In this document: positions 22,148 through 31,961 of the stretch, one piece after another
Layout of the letters: each line of letters begins with the position of its first letter
Position numbering within the stretch: position 1 is the first letter of the stretch
NCBI GenBank assembly: GCA_029939505.1
Contig: JAOZSV010000009.1
Coordinates: forward strand, 1-58,609
Length of the DNA: 58,609 nt
Direction of reading: 5' to 3'
Source of the DNA: Thiotrichaceae bacterium
Lineage (GTDB): Bacteria > Pseudomonadota > Gammaproteobacteria > Beggiatoales > Beggiatoaceae
The notes under the pieces: model-generated
Seen by the model: the letters and a program-made list of their open reading frames with translations, nothing else
The model's database searches: none
Told to the model about the DNA's origin: nothing
Made by a program: the position numbers and the translations under genes

Positions 22148-23089
22148 TCAATCTTCATCTTGAGACAAGGCTTGCCGTTGTTGTTCACAAAAATCATCAG
22201 CTGCATTATAACTATGCTGTCTCAAACTATAATTGCGTACTGCACATTCAAGCAGTACCGCTAAATTACGTCCAGGTGCTACGGGTAAACCCACTTCAGG
22301 TATTTCAACTCCCAAAATCTGGCGGAGACGATAATCACCTTGAAGACGATCAATATTTTGTAAACGTTCTGGTGTAGCATGTTCCAGTTGTACAATCAGG
22401 CTTAAATCTTTGCTCTTCTTAATTGCGCTATCGCCAAAGAGGGCTTGTACATTTAATACCCCTAAACCACGCACTTCTAAAAAGGCGTTCATGTCTAAAA
22501 TACAAGTTCCTCTGATCACCTGAAATTCCATCAAGGAAAATTCTGGTGCATCATCAGCTACTAAGCGGTGACCTCTACTGACTAATTCTAATGCTAATTC
22601 ACTTTTTCCCGTTCCACTATCACCCATAATTAAAACACCCATGCCAAGAACGTCCATAAAAACGCCGTGTAGGGTAGTGCGTTGTGCAAGCAATCTGGCT
22701 AAAGTGGTATGCAAATAATTAATCACCTCTTCGCCAGATAGTAAAGAAGTCAATAGTGGAATCTGGCAGTCATCAGCAAACTTAGTGAGTTCTTGGGGAA
22801 CGGAAAGTGCGTCAACGACAATAATACAGATCAGATTATCTTTTTCAAATAATTGTTTGAGGGCATCAATAAAAGTTTTTTTGGTAATACCCTCAAAATA
22901 AGTCAGTTCGTCACGACCAATAATTTGAATTTGATGAGGATGAATCAGGTTAAAATAACCGATATTTGCCAGTTTTTGGTCTTTTTTCAACAACAAGACG
23001 CGATGACTACCTGTACGCCCTGCAAGCCAAACTAATGCTAAATCATCGGCATGATTTTTAAAAAAATCATCAACGCTAAACCGGGTCAT
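22148..23089 (-). CDS. hprK: HPr kinase/phosphorylase
   Basis: HprK phosphorylates a serine of HPr-type phosphocarriers. In proteobacteria with an incomplete PTS it belongs to a regulatory Ntr-like chain with PtsN. The 313-residue protein has a catalytic His in RTTLHGVFMDV (H141), Walker A GDSGTGKS (156-163) and the signature AFLEVRGLGVLNVQALFG (about 213-230). It overlaps ptsN by ATGA. The common downstream genes rapZ and npr are not present; repeats follow. Confidence 0.93.
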   Translation of the reverse strand: MTRFSVDDFFKNHADDLALVWLAGRTGSHRVLLLKKDQKLANIGYFNLIHPHQIQIIGRDELTYFEGITKKTFIDALKQLFEKDNLICIIVVDALSVPQELTKFADDCQIPLLTSLLSGEEVINYLHTTLARLLAQRTTLHGVFMDVLGMGVLIMGDSGTGKSELALELVSRGHRLVADDAPEFSLMEFQVIRGTCILDMNAFLEVRGLGVLNVQALFGDSAIKKSKDLSLIVQLEHATPERLQNIDRLQGDYRLRQILGVEIPEVGLPVAPGRNLAVLLECAVRNYSLRQHSYNAADDFCEQQRQALSQDED

Positions 23090-23556
23090 AATAAATCAGG
23101 TGGGGGTTGCCAACAAGTTAATAGGTTGAATTTATCTTGATCTTTTTCGAGAGTTCGTAGTTTTTCACAAAATTCGTTTGAGCTAAACATATGAGCTAAT
23201 TGGGCTAGAATTTTTAAATGTTCTTCTGTCGAATTTTCAGGCACCACCAAGGCAAACAGTAAATCAACGGGCTGTTTATCAGCCGCATCAAAGTCAATAC
23301 CCTTTTCAAGTTGTAAAAAAGCCGCTAAAGTAACATGACATTCAGCAACTCTGGCATGGGGAATTGCAACACCTTTTTCAAGCCCAGTACTTCCTAATCG
23401 TTCACGCGCAAGTAGGCTATCAAGAATTTCGTGGCTCGTGAGTGATAAGGTATCAGTCGCCAGTAATTTGCTAAAGTATTCAAGGACACGTTTTTTACTG
23501 GTCACCTCTACATGACAAAGCATCCGTTCAGGTGTCAAAATATCTGAGATTTGCAT
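23086..23556 (-). CDS. ptsN: Nitrogen regulatory IIA component PtsN
   Basis: PtsN (EIIA-Ntr) is a phosphoacceptor regulating potassium, nitrogen and envelope functions. The 156-residue protein begins MQISDILTPERM. The phosphorylated His lies in GVAIPHARV (H67), within the PTS EIIA type-2 domain (ARERLGSTGLEKGVAIPHA), and FALVVPENSTEEHLKILAQLA follows. Size is normal. It lies between hpf and hprK, the conserved order, but a 420-bp repeat block separates it from hpf. Confidence 0.95.
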   Translation of the reverse strand: MQISDILTPERMLCHVEVTSKKRVLEYFSKLLATDTLSLTSHEILDSLLARERLGSTGLEKGVAIPHARVAECHVTLAAFLQLEKGIDFDAADKQPVDLLFALVVPENSTEEHLKILAQLAHMFSSNEFCEKLRTLEKDQDKFNLLTCWQPPPDLL

Positions 23557-23978
23557 ATTGATTATTCAGGCATTCAAAGATAAATTGTAATTGCTCAGCC
23601 CCCAGCGAGAGCTTTCATCGTTATACACAAGTCAAAAATCGTCAAAAGTAGGGTAGAGTGAAACGAAACCCACCATTTTGGTGGATTTGTGCCACTTCGT
23701 TTCTACTCACACTACGAAAAAAATAATTTAAATCAAATACTTAAATTTTTTCGTATAACGATGAGAGCGAGAGCTAGTACAGGAGAGCGGAAATTCCCAG
23801 ACCATTTTAAAGGCAAAGAAATCCGATTTTTTGAAAAAATCGGATTTCTCGATGGCCTGAAGATTTCAGCCTCCAGCACTAGTGTGGGGTGAAATTGATT
23901 TCAAGGCTGAGTAATTACGAATTAACAATTTTAGGCTTAAAATATCTACTTAAACATCGAAAACTTATCCCTGTACAC
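23557..23978. repeat. Nested palindromes between hpf and ptsN
   Basis: An outer pair GAGCTTTCATCGTTATAC (about 23608-23625) and its near inverse GTATAACGATGAGAGC (23754-23769) encloses a hairpin GGGTAGAGTGAAACGAAACC / CACTTCGTTTCTACTC (23650-23712). Next comes an element like 10466-10554 (23784-23872; GAGCGGAAAT ... ATTTCAGCCTC with the AAATCCGA hairpin inside), then TTGATTTCAAGGCTGAGTAA. No gene is seen. Confidence 0.65.
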
Positions 23979-24308
23979 CTATTCCATGGATTGATGAGCT
24001 TTTATACCTCCATCAGATTGATGGTGGTTTTGGAGTTTTTCCTTATGTTTCTTAATTTGTCTATCCAATTTGTCTGTGAGCGCATCAATTGCAGCATACA
24101 TGTCTTCATGCTCAGCATTAGCAAATAAGTTCGCACCGCTGACGTGCAAAGTCGCCTCAGCTTGTTGACGCAATTTTTCTACACTGAGAACAACATGTAC
24201 ATGGGTCACATGATCAAAGTGACGCTCTAAACGTTCCATCTTATTAGAAACGTAATTACGCAAGGCTTCAGTAATTTCAATGTGCTGGCCAGAAAGATTA
24301 AGTTGCAT
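23979..24308 (-). CDS. hpf: Ribosome hibernation promoting factor
   Basis: HPF binds the 30S decoding region and promotes inactive 100S ribosomes in stationary phase. The ribosome site AGGAG sits only one base before the first ATG (24314) but eight before the third codon, also ATG. The family starts MQL, so the start is set at 24308 (109 residues). The protein reads MQLNLSGQHIEITEALRNYV with the basic beta-alpha fold continuing to DALTDKLDRQIKKHKEKL. It lies between rpoN and ptsN, the canonical place. Confidence 0.93.
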   Translation of the reverse strand: MQLNLSGQHIEITEALRNYVSNKMERLERHFDHVTHVHVVLSVEKLRQQAEATLHVSGANLFANAEHEDMYAAIDALTDKLDRQIKKHKEKLQNHHQSDGGIKAHQSME

Positions 24309-24411
24309 GGACATACTCCTTTCGAGACTAAAAATTTTTAAAGAAAATTGCCTCGAATGTTATTTTATTGTAATAAATAAGCTATTAGTTCTAAATTTTT
24401 CCGGATTTTAA

Positions 24412-25923
24412 CTATTCTAAAAAACGTTTTCTTTCATTTGAAGGGGGAATAACCATTGCTTCGCGATATTTGGCAACAGTACGTCTAGCAACTCTGATTC
24501 CTCGCTCAGATAATTGTTCTGCAATTTTATTGTCACTCAGTGGCTTGGCAGAATTTTCAACCGCAACGATTTTTCTAATCATAGCACGAATAGCAGTGGA
24601 TGAACATTCACCACCATTTTGAGTGCTGACATGACTTGAAAAGAAATATTTTAATTCAAAAACACCTCTAGGCGTATGAAGATATTTTTGAGTCGTAACA
24701 CGAGAAATCGTTGATTCATGCAATTCTAACTCTTTGGCTACATCATGTAAAACCAAAGGTTTCATAGCTTCTTCACCATAATCAAGAAAACCCGTTTGCC
24801 GCCACACAATACATTTTGCCACTTTCAGTAAAGTATCTTGGCGGCTTCTCAGGCTTTTTATAAACCACCGGGCTTCTTGTAAATGCGTTTTTAGCGTATT
24901 ATTTTCCGCACCATCAAACTTTGAAACCAAACCAGCATAGTAATTATTAACACGTAATTTAGGCGAAATATCTGAATTGAGTTCGACTTTCCACAATCCA
25001 TGATTTTTTTTGACAAAAACATCTGGTGTCACATAATTTGTATACGATGTTTCAATTTTTGTTCCGGGGCGTGGATTAAGGGATTGAATAAGTTTTAATA
25101 CTTTTTGCAAATCATTACGTTCTAATTTCATGCGTTTGCATAATTGATTATAATCATGTGTACCTAATAGCCCCAAATACTTACGAACTAAACGTTTAGC
25201 CTCTTTTAGCCAAGGCGTGTCGTCAGGCTCTAATTCTGACAGTTGTACAGAAAGACATTCACTTAAATTACGCGCCCCTACTCCCAGTGGTTCAAAATGT
25301 TGAATTTGATTAAGTACCGCTTTTATTTTTTTCATTTCAACACAAATGTCTTCTCCTAAACTTTTTGCAATGTCATCAAGCGAACTGCGTAAATATCCAT
25401 CGCTATCTATCGCATCAATAATGGCTATCGCTATGGCGCATTCCATTTCATTAAAATGGCTCAGTTCTAATTGCCACCGCAATTTGTCTTGTAACGTTTC
25501 AGATATACTAATTTGTTCCGCAAAATCTCTTTGATTGGTTTCACCATTCTTAGTAAAGTCATACGGCGTTGTAGAATTATTGTAAATTTCCTCCCAATCA
25601 CTATTGACGGCGAGATCATTGGATATGTCATTAGCTAAAATATTATCAGGTACGATTTCATCGCTTTCGCTGCTTTCATTGTTAAAAGTGTCGGCTGAAG
25701 AATCTGGATTGCTATCCTTTAAGGTTTCCTGCTGGCTAAAATCGTCTTCACTCTCAGTCTCATTTTCGTCCTCAGCTACTTCTAACATGATATTGGAATC
25801 CAAGATTTGTTGAATCTCAGTTTGTAACTCAAGATTAGATAACTGCAAAAGACGGATTGCATTTTGCAATTGTGGTGTCATGGTAATCTGATGACCGAGA
25901 CGTATTTGAAGACTTTGTTTCAT
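24412..25923 (-). CDS. rpoN: RNA polymerase sigma-54 factor
   Basis: Sigma-54 directs RNA polymerase to -24/-12 promoters and needs AAA+ activators. The 503-residue protein has region I MKQSLQIRLGHQITMTPQLQ (glutamine-rich), an acidic region II (about 48-105, with EDENETESEDDFSQQ), the core-binding region, and the C-terminal RpoN box ARRTVAKYREA (about 477-487). It lies 21 bp downstream of lptB, as in most gammaproteobacteria. Confidence 0.97.
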   Translation of the reverse strand: MKQSLQIRLGHQITMTPQLQNAIRLLQLSNLELQTEIQQILDSNIMLEVAEDENETESEDDFSQQETLKDSNPDSSADTFNNESSESDEIVPDNILANDISNDLAVNSDWEEIYNNSTTPYDFTKNGETNQRDFAEQISISETLQDKLRWQLELSHFNEMECAIAIAIIDAIDSDGYLRSSLDDIAKSLGEDICVEMKKIKAVLNQIQHFEPLGVGARNLSECLSVQLSELEPDDTPWLKEAKRLVRKYLGLLGTHDYNQLCKRMKLERNDLQKVLKLIQSLNPRPGTKIETSYTNYVTPDVFVKKNHGLWKVELNSDISPKLRVNNYYAGLVSKFDGAENNTLKTHLQEARWFIKSLRSRQDTLLKVAKCIVWRQTGFLDYGEEAMKPLVLHDVAKELELHESTISRVTTQKYLHTPRGVFELKYFFSSHVSTQNGGECSSTAIRAMIRKIVAVENSAKPLSDNKIAEQLSERGIRVARRTVAKYREAMVIPPSNERKRFLE

Positions 25924-25944
25924 AATATTTTTAATTATCTTATC

Positions 25945-26670
25945 TTACAATTTGAAATCATGACCTAAATAAACCTCTTTCACATGATCATTGTGTAAGA
26001 TACTTTCTGGGCTTCCTTCTGCAATAAGTTCACCCTCGTTGACAATATAAGCACGATCACATATATCTAACGTTTCACGAACATTATGATCAGTGATTAA
26101 TACACCAATATCTAAACGACATAAATGTGCAATAATTCGTTGAATATCCAAGACAGAAAGTGGGTCAACTCCCGCAAATGGCTCATCAAGCAAAATAAAT
26201 CGTGGCTCAGAAGCTAAGGCGCGTGCAATTTCAACACGCCGCCGTTCTCCCCCTGATAAACTCATGCCCAAATTGGGGGCTAAATGTTGGAGACTTAATT
26301 CCTCCAAAAGTGAATCAAGGCGTTCTTTGCGCTGTTTTTTTGTGAAGCGTTGTTGTACCTCTAAAATAGCCATCACATTGTCAGCAACACTTAGTTTACG
26401 AAAGACAGAAGGCTCTTGTGGTAAATAACCTATTCCCATTTGAGCTCGTTTGTGCATGGGGTAGCGAGTAATCTCTTTTTTATTTAAACAAATAGCTCCT
26501 TTGTCACAGGTAATTAGTCCGACGATCATATAAAAACTGGTCGTTTTACCTGCCCCATTTGGTCCTAACAAGCCGACAACCTCGCCGCTGGTGATCTTGA
26601 GGCTGACATCTTTGACTACTTGGCGAGATTTATATTGTTTCGCCAAATGCTGTGCCGATAACGTACTCAT
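25945..26670 (-). CDS. lptB: LPS export ABC transporter ATPase LptB
   Basis: LptB is the cytosolic ATPase driving LptFG to extract lipopolysaccharide from the inner membrane. The 241-residue protein shows Walker [10 protein letters not shown], the Q-loop in [11 protein letters not shown], signature [15 protein letters not shown], Walker [12 protein letters not shown] and the switch His in [11 protein letters not shown]. It overlaps lptA by ATGA, so the two are probably translationally coupled. Confidence 0.97.
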   Translation of the reverse strand: MSTLSAQHLAKQYKSRQVVKDVSLKITSGEVVGLLGPNGAGKTTSFYMIVGLITCDKGAICLNKKEITRYPMHKRAQMGIGYLPQEPSVFRKLSVADNVMAILEVQQRFTKKQRKERLDSLLEELSLQHLAPNLGMSLSGGERRRVEIARALASEPRFILLDEPFAGVDPLSVLDIQRIIAHLCRLDIGVLITDHNVRETLDICDRAYIVNEGELIAEGSPESILHNDHVKEVYLGHDFKL

Positions 26671-27176
26671 TTTTTAGGAGAAGACTTGCGCTGCGGTTGA
26701 ATTTTGACGAAAACTCGTCCCTTGTCAGCTTTAATAATACCACGCTGAGTATCGTATATGATACGGGGTGCGTTAGAGGTGTAAATATCTTTTCCATCTT
26801 TTTCCTTTCGTAACTCCGCCTCTTTTGTTAAATGTAGCGTATCTTTAATGGCATTATATTCCATTCTCCTCGCTTTGGCTTTGATTTCATCACCACTTTC
26901 AAGACGCTGCTTAAAACGTGCAGGTTGACCAACAGCGATCACTTTTCCAATCTCTTGCTTTTCTGTGTAATTGAGAGTCACAGTATCTGCATTAATACGA
27001 ATTGAACCTTGAATGACAATAACATCGCCTTCATAAATGGCGACTCTTTTAATATTATCAATAGTTGCTTTATTAGATTCTATTAAAATCGCTTGTTCGC
27101 GATCATTCTTGAGCGCAAAAGCATTTGTGGAAAGCAAAAGACTTATAAAAATGAGGGTTATTTTACGGCAATACAT
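26667..27176 (-). CDS. lptA: LPS transport periplasmic protein LptA
   Basis: LptA forms the periplasmic bridge for lipopolysaccharide. The 169-residue precursor has a signal peptide (about 1-21, ending STNAFA) and an OstA-like beta-jellyroll: [32 protein letters not shown] and [20 protein letters not shown]. The 5' end overlaps lptC by 14 nt and the 3' end overlaps lptB. Confidence 0.92.
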   Translation of the reverse strand: MYCRKITLIFISLLLSTNAFALKNDREQAILIESNKATIDNIKRVAIYEGDVIVIQGSIRINADTVTLNYTEKQEIGKVIAVGQPARFKQRLESGDEIKAKARRMEYNAIKDTLHLTKEAELRKEKDGKDIYTSNAPRIIYDTQRGIIKADKGRVFVKIQPQRKSSPKK

Positions 27177-27723
27177 AATGTCCTCGCACTTGTGATAGTA
27201 AATCTATTTGTTCTGTTGGCATGAGAACGCGCATCCCAATACTGTGAGTTTCACTATTATTAAAAAGAATAGTGGTGGGGGCTGCTGTTTCGGCATATTC
27301 AGTATCTAGTCGTACCCAGACATTGCGTGAAATAATTTTCAGTGGTTTTTTTTGTTGAAGAGCAGTTTCCCTCTGTATCGTCGTGTGACCAAGTAGCCAC
27401 ACTTGATGACCATCTGGCGACACTTCACCTTGTTCGGCACGCACAGTCCATGCTGGCTGTTCATCCTTATAAAATACCATCAATGGTGTCGTCAATTTTG
27501 TATTAGTCTTTGGATAATGAATCATCATTTCCGCTGTTAATTGATTTTTTAAGATACCCTGTTCATCCATTTGGGTACTTGTAAAATTTTGCATGGTGTA
27601 ATCAGGTACATGATCATGGCTTTCGGTAACAGTCGAAAATTGCTTTTCTAAACTTTGCACCAACCAAGTTGTTCCCAATGCCAAACTAATTAAAATGAGC
27701 CAACCTGTCCAACGATTTAACAT
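27163..27723 (-). CDS. lptC: LPS export system protein LptC
   Basis: LptC is a bitopic protein passing lipopolysaccharide from LptB2FG to LptA. The 186-residue protein has one N-terminal TM helix (about 6-24, WTGWLILISLALGTTWLVQS) and a periplasmic jellyroll with YTMQNFTSTQMDEQGILKNQ, AEQGEVSPDGHQVWLLGHT and ISRNVWVRLDTEYAET. Gene order and size match the family. Confidence 0.92.
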   Translation of the reverse strand: MLNRWTGWLILISLALGTTWLVQSLEKQFSTVTESHDHVPDYTMQNFTSTQMDEQGILKNQLTAEMMIHYPKTNTKLTTPLMVFYKDEQPAWTVRAEQGEVSPDGHQVWLLGHTTIQRETALQQKKPLKIISRNVWVRLDTEYAETAAPTTILFNNSETHSIGMRVLMPTEQIDLLSQVRGHYVLP

Positions 27724-27781
27724 TTCAGTTTTCAGTTTTTAGGAAATGACAGTTCTGGCATATTTCAAAAATTGGCCAGTT

Positions 27782-28279
27782 CTATAAAGTATTTTGGGCT
27801 TGCATGATTAAATCGCACACTTCCCGCGCTGCACCGCGCCCTCCCGCATTCTGCGTTTGCCAATGGGCTTGTTTAACCACAGTCAAATGTGCATCCGCAC
27901 AAGCAATGGCTAATCCGACTTGTGACATGACAGGTATATCATTGACATCATCTCCAACATAAGCGATTTGTTGTGAATCTAATTGTAATTGTTTACATAA
28001 TATTTTGTAAGCAGGCAATTTATCAATTTGTCCTTGAAAAACATGCTTTATCCCTAATGCCTGCATACGGTGTGTTATAACTGGCGAATTTCTTCCCGTA
28101 ATAATACCAATTATTATACCTGTTGATTGTAACATTTTCATTCCTAAACCGTCACGGGCATAAAATGCATTATATTCTTGTCCATCTTCTCCTATGTAAA
28201 GACTGCCATCTGTCAATACACCGTCAACATCAAAGATAACTAAACGAATAAGAGCCGCTTTTTCAAGTATTGTATTCAT
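27782..28279 (-). CDS. kdsC: KDO 8-phosphate phosphatase KdsC
   Basis: KdsC hydrolyses KDO-8-phosphate to KDO in inner-core lipopolysaccharide synthesis. The 165-residue HAD-type protein has motif I FDVDGVLTDGSLY (about 15-27), the Thr of motif II in GIITGRNS, the Lys of motif III and motif IV VGDDVNDIPVM. It lies between kdsD and lptC in canonical order. Confidence 0.95.
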   Translation of the reverse strand: MNTILEKAALIRLVIFDVDGVLTDGSLYIGEDGQEYNAFYARDGLGMKMLQSTGIIIGIITGRNSPVITHRMQALGIKHVFQGQIDKLPAYKILCKQLQLDSQQIAYVGDDVNDIPVMSQVGLAIACADAHLTVVKQAHWQTQNAGGRGAAREVCDLIMQAQNTL

Positions 28280-28308
28280 ATATTAATTTTTATTTCTCAT
28301 TCCTTACT

Positions 28309-29283
28309 TTAAACCACACGCGCCCTTAATAAGTCGTGCATATGTAATACACCTATCAAGGTTTGTTCTGTCTCCACAACAAGCAATACTGTGATTTGAT
28401 AAGTTTGCATTATAGTTAAAGCATCAACAGCTAAACAATTTGCTGTGATAGTTTTAGACGAAGTGGTCATCACTTCAGTTATTGTACTATGAATATCAAC
28501 TTGTTTATCAAGAGCGCGACGTAAATCACCATCAGTAAAAATGCCCACGACATGTCGTCCCTTATCAACAATAGTTGTCATGCCTAAACTTTTACGAGTC
28601 ATTTCTATTAATGCATCACGCAAGGTGGCAGTGCTAGGAATAATAGGTATTTCATCTCCCGTGTGCATAATATCACGAACTAATAATAAAAGACGACGAC
28701 CTAATTTGCCGCCTGGATGGGAACGTGCAAAATCTTCTGCATCAAATCCCTTTGCCTCAAGTAAAGCAATGGCTAAAGCATCTCCCATTACTAAAGCAGC
28801 AGTTGTACTTGATGTGGGTGCTAATCCCAATGGACAAGCCTCTTTTTCAACGCTGACATCAATATTAACAGTTGCCGCTTTTGCTAAGCTTGAATGCTTA
28901 TTTCCAGTGAGACTAATTAATGGAATATTTAAGCGTTTGATCAGGGGTAAGATAACCAAAATTTCTTCTGTTTCGCCAGAATTTGATAAGGCTAAAACCA
29001 CATCTTTGGGCGTAATCATTCCTAAATCGCCATGACTGGCTTCACCTGGATGTACAAAAAATGCTGGGCTGCCTGTACTTGCTAAGGTTGCTGCGATTTT
29101 ACTGCCGATATGTCCAGATTTACCCATGCCTATAACGACAATACGCCCTTGACTTTTAAGCATAAACTCGCAAGCCTGTACAAACGCATCACCAATTCGA
29201 TCTTCCAGGGTAGCAATCGCTTGATTTTCAGTTTGTATCACCGCTAAACCAAGTGCGCGTAATTTATCGGCAGAATTTGACAT
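28309..29283 (-). CDS. kdsD: Arabinose 5-phosphate isomerase KdsD
   Basis: KdsD converts ribulose 5-phosphate to arabinose 5-phosphate, the precursor of KDO. The 324-residue protein has an N-terminal SIS sugar-isomerase domain (GRIVVIGMGKSGHIGSKIAA, HPGEASHGDLGMI, LSNSGETEE) and two C-terminal CBS domains (about 205-324, with DIMHTGDEIPIIPSTATLRD). It is the first gene of the lipopolysaccharide/rpoN cluster, so the cluster promoter should lie in the repeat-filled spacer upstream. Confidence 0.95.
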   Translation of the reverse strand: MSNSADKLRALGLAVIQTENQAIATLEDRIGDAFVQACEFMLKSQGRIVVIGMGKSGHIGSKIAATLASTGSPAFFVHPGEASHGDLGMITPKDVVLALSNSGETEEILVILPLIKRLNIPLISLTGNKHSSLAKAATVNIDVSVEKEACPLGLAPTSSTTAALVMGDALAIALLEAKGFDAEDFARSHPGGKLGRRLLLLVRDIMHTGDEIPIIPSTATLRDALIEMTRKSLGMTTIVDKGRHVVGIFTDGDLRRALDKQVDIHSTITEVMTTSSKTITANCLAVDALTIMQTYQITVLLVVETEQTLIGVLHMHDLLRARVV

Positions 29284-29893
29284 AGAAGTTAAATACCTTT
29301 AGGAATAAAAATTGTAACTACTTCGCATTGAAATGTATCTTATTAAAATTTGGTGGTCGTTATGTAGGGTGGGTAGAGCGATAGCGAAACCCACCATTTT
29401 TGTTCAATGGAACGGTGGGTTTCCACTTCGTTCCTACCCACCCTACATTAAGTAAGAGATACCAGCAAATTTTGATAGGATACGACTTCTATTTTCACTC
29501 TTAATTTGCATTCCAAAATAACCAAAGCTGAAGCGTTGGACTCTTATTTTCACTCTTAATTCGCATATATAGTATAATCAATACCTTCGCTAATGATTAA
29601 TGGTTAATGATGAATGAAATTAACCGAACCGTTTAAAGAGAAATTTGACCACTTCATCATTCACCATTCATAATTCACCATTGGCGAAGGTATAGTTACA
29701 AAAAACTTAAACCTTGAATCAAATTGAAACCATTGTAACTCAATACTTCGGACTTTGTAATTTATTGTTATTACCGCATTTTATATTTTGGTTCTAAAAT
29801 TTAAAACGACTTAAATTTCAATAACTTATAATTTTAAGTGTTTCTAATTTTTCAAAACGGGCCGAACCATTGGTCACTAAAACATTGATAAAA
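29284..29893. repeat. Repeat-filled divergent spacer between kdsD and aroE
   Basis: A strong hairpin at 29363-29447 pairs TGTAGGGTGGGTAGAGCG with its near inverse CCTACCCACCCTACA, and AAAATTTGG / CAAATTTT pair outside it. Two GCATT..TTAAGAGT-type motifs and one AAGCTGAAGCGTTGGACTC module follow. A further palindrome (29581-29693) has ends ATACCTTCGCTAATG and CATTGGCGAAGGTAT. The last 170 bp are plain AT-rich DNA containing the aroE leader. No gene is seen. Confidence 0.6.
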
Positions 29894-30739
29894 ATGACTC
29901 TTCATCAAGAAAATTCTCAAATCGACCGTTATGCGGTGATGGGCAACCCTATTGCTCATAGTAAATCTCCGCTGATTCACGCCGCTTTTGCACAACAAAC
30001 AGGGCAGGTTTTGCAATATGAGGCGATTTTGGTTGGAAAAGATGAGTTGACACAAGCCGTTCAAATATTTCAAGCGTCTGGTGGTAAAGGTTTAAATATT
30101 ACGATACCTTTTAAACAAGCAGCATGTACGTTAGCTGATCAATGTAGTGAACATGCTAAACGAGCGGGGGCTGTTAATACTTTATTGTTTGATAAGCAGG
30201 GTATTTATGGTGAAAATACAGATGGCGTTGGCTTAGTTCGTGATTTAGTTCAAAATCAGGATTGCCAAATTGAAGGGCGGCGTGTGTTGATACTCGGTGC
30301 AGGTGGGGCGGTGCGTGGTGTATTGGAGCTTTTACTGGCGGAGGCTCCAGCGCAATGTGTCATTGCTAATCGTACTGTTTCTAAGGCGGAGAGTTTGGCG
30401 ACTTTATTTGGCACTTTCGGAAATATTGCCGCTTCTTCTTATGAGGCTTTACAAGATGAATCTTTTGATTTAATTATTAATGGCACTTCGACGAGTTTGC
30501 AAGGAAAGTTGCCCGCTTTACCTGATAGCTTATTCGGTAAATGCTGTTACGATATGATGTATGCCAGTTCCCCGACTCTTTTTATGCAATGGGCAAAAAA
30601 ACAGGGCAGTGCGTATATCTCAGATGGTTTAGGTATGTTAGTGGAACAGGCGGCAGAGTCATTTTTTCTTTGGCGTGGATTAAAACCTGAGACTGCACAG
30701 GTGATTCAAAATGTGCGAAGTTTAATTGTTAATTGTTAA
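29894..30739 (+). CDS. aroE: Shikimate dehydrogenase (NADP+)
   Basis: AroE reduces 3-dehydroshikimate in the aromatic amino acid pathway. From ATG 29894 (MTLHQENSQIDRYAVMGNPI) it is 281 residues. The TTG at 29870 is a poorer start. It shows the shikimate-binding AVMGNPIAHSKSPLIH, the catalytic Lys in NITIPFKQ, NADP-binding LILGAGGAVRGVL, the ANRT phosphate-binding loop and INGTSTSLQG. The gene is single. Confidence 0.96.
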   Translation: MTLHQENSQIDRYAVMGNPIAHSKSPLIHAAFAQQTGQVLQYEAILVGKDELTQAVQIFQASGGKGLNITIPFKQAACTLADQCSEHAKRAGAVNTLLFDKQGIYGENTDGVGLVRDLVQNQDCQIEGRRVLILGAGGAVRGVLELLLAEAPAQCVIANRTVSKAESLATLFGTFGNIAASSYEALQDESFDLIINGTSTSLQGKLPALPDSLFGKCCYDMMYASSPTLFMQWAKKQGSAYISDGLGMLVEQAAESFFLWRGLKPETAQVIQNVRSLIVNC

Positions 30740-30858
30740 TTGTTAATTCAGCCTTGAAATGCGAATGGAGTACACTTCAGCTTTGTGAAGTACAACGCTT
30801 TAAGACTGAGTAGTTACCTTTAATTATACGATTAACGGGTCAATTTTGGACTTTTTTA

Positions 30859-30990
30859 TAACGAGGTTCTTGCAAAACTCTTATGATGAGGGCAGACACG
30901 CAGGTCTGCCCCTACAGAAAGAGGTTTTGTAGGGGCGAACCTGCGTGTTCGCCCTCGTTTTCATCCATGAATTTTGCAAGAGCCTCTAAC
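30859..30990. mobile_element. 124-bp MITE with GAGGTTCTTGCAA ends and 4-bp target duplication (copy 2)
   Basis: The element (30863-30986) has ends GAGGTTCTTGCAAAACTC and GAATTTTGCAAGAGCCTC, flanked by TAAC on both sides (30859-30862, 30987-30990). Its interior pairs AGGGCAGACACGCAGGT with CCTGCGTGTTCGCCCT around GCCCCTACA / TGTAGGGGC. It is the same outer frame as 18229-18325 with a different inner hairpin. The spacer 30740-30858 holds a GGAGTACA module and TGAGTAGTTAC. Confidence 0.82.
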
Positions 30991-31027
30991 GACTTATTTT
31001 TTTATCGAAAACCATTCAGCAATCGTA

Positions 31028-31912
31028 ATGCGCGTTTTACTTATCAAGGCTCTACTGTATTTCTTTGCTTTATTGCCCTTATCTATAATATATAGTATAG
31101 CTACCCTATTAGGGCAAATAATCGCACGATGGCAGACATTACGCATTACCCAAGTCACTCGCACCAATATTCGTTTAACATTCCCCAACCTATCACCTGC
31201 CGCCCAAGATATTTTAGTCAAACAAAGTTTAATTGAAACGTGCAAAGCTTTTAGCGAATTAGGGGCATTATGGTTATGGCAAACGGATTCGGTGTTAATA
31301 TTAGTACAAAAAGTGAGTGGCGAAACGGTTTTGCAACAAGCATTACAAAAGGGTAAAGGGGTGATACTTTTGACACCCCATTTAGGCGCGTGGGAACTTG
31401 CGGGATTATATGTCTCTTCACGTTACCCCATCATCGCATTATATCGTCCGCCTAAATTAGCTGGGTTGCACGATTTAATTTACGCCGCCCGTGAGCGTGC
31501 TGGAGGACGTTTTGTGCCTACAGATAAAACGGGGGTTCGTGCCCTATTTAAAGCATTGCATAAGGGAAAAGTGATCGGCATTTTGCCTGATCAGGTTCCT
31601 AGCGAAGAAGGCAGTGGCATTTTCGCGCCTTTTTTTGGTATTTCTGCTTATACAATGGTTTTAGTGTCCCGTTTAGCCCGTAAAACGGGGGCAACTGTGA
31701 TTTTTACTTATGCAGAACGTCTGCCAAAGCGATTGGGATTTCACATTCATTTCTTACCTGCGCCCGAGGACATTGCGGCAGATAATTTAGAAATAGCGGT
31801 AACGGCTCTCAATCAAGGGATAGAACAATGTGTGCTGGGAAATCCTGCACAGTATCAATGGAGTTATAAACGTTTTAAACGTCGCCCAGAGGGTGCAACT
31901 TCAGTTTATTAA
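31028..31912 (+). CDS. lpxL: Lipid A biosynthesis acyltransferase (LpxL/HtrB family)
   Basis: This inner-membrane enzyme adds a secondary acyl chain to KDO2-lipid IVA. From ATG 31028 (MRVLLIKALLYFFALLPLSI) it is 294 residues, near family size. It has an N-terminal TM anchor (about 4-26), the HX4D/E catalytic motif in TPHLGAWE, LYRPPK, and the GILPDQVPSEEGSGIFAPFF loop. The TTG at 30974 lies inside the upstream MITE and was rejected. LpxL and LpxM/LpxP cannot be told apart by eye. Confidence 0.88.
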   Translation: MRVLLIKALLYFFALLPLSIIYSIATLLGQIIARWQTLRITQVTRTNIRLTFPNLSPAAQDILVKQSLIETCKAFSELGALWLWQTDSVLILVQKVSGETVLQQALQKGKGVILLTPHLGAWELAGLYVSSRYPIIALYRPPKLAGLHDLIYAARERAGGRFVPTDKTGVRALFKALHKGKVIGILPDQVPSEEGSGIFAPFFGISAYTMVLVSRLARKTGATVIFTYAERLPKRLGFHIHFLPAPEDIAADNLEIAVTALNQGIEQCVLGNPAQYQWSYKRFKRRPEGATSVY

Positions 31913-31961
31913 TGCAAATAAAAAATAATAAACTTGTTTTAAATCAAGTAGTTAATATTAA

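Noticed and set aside
30883-31095. Plus-strand ORF across the MITE before lpxL
   Set aside because: It starts inside the MITE and runs into lpxL in another frame; a shadow.
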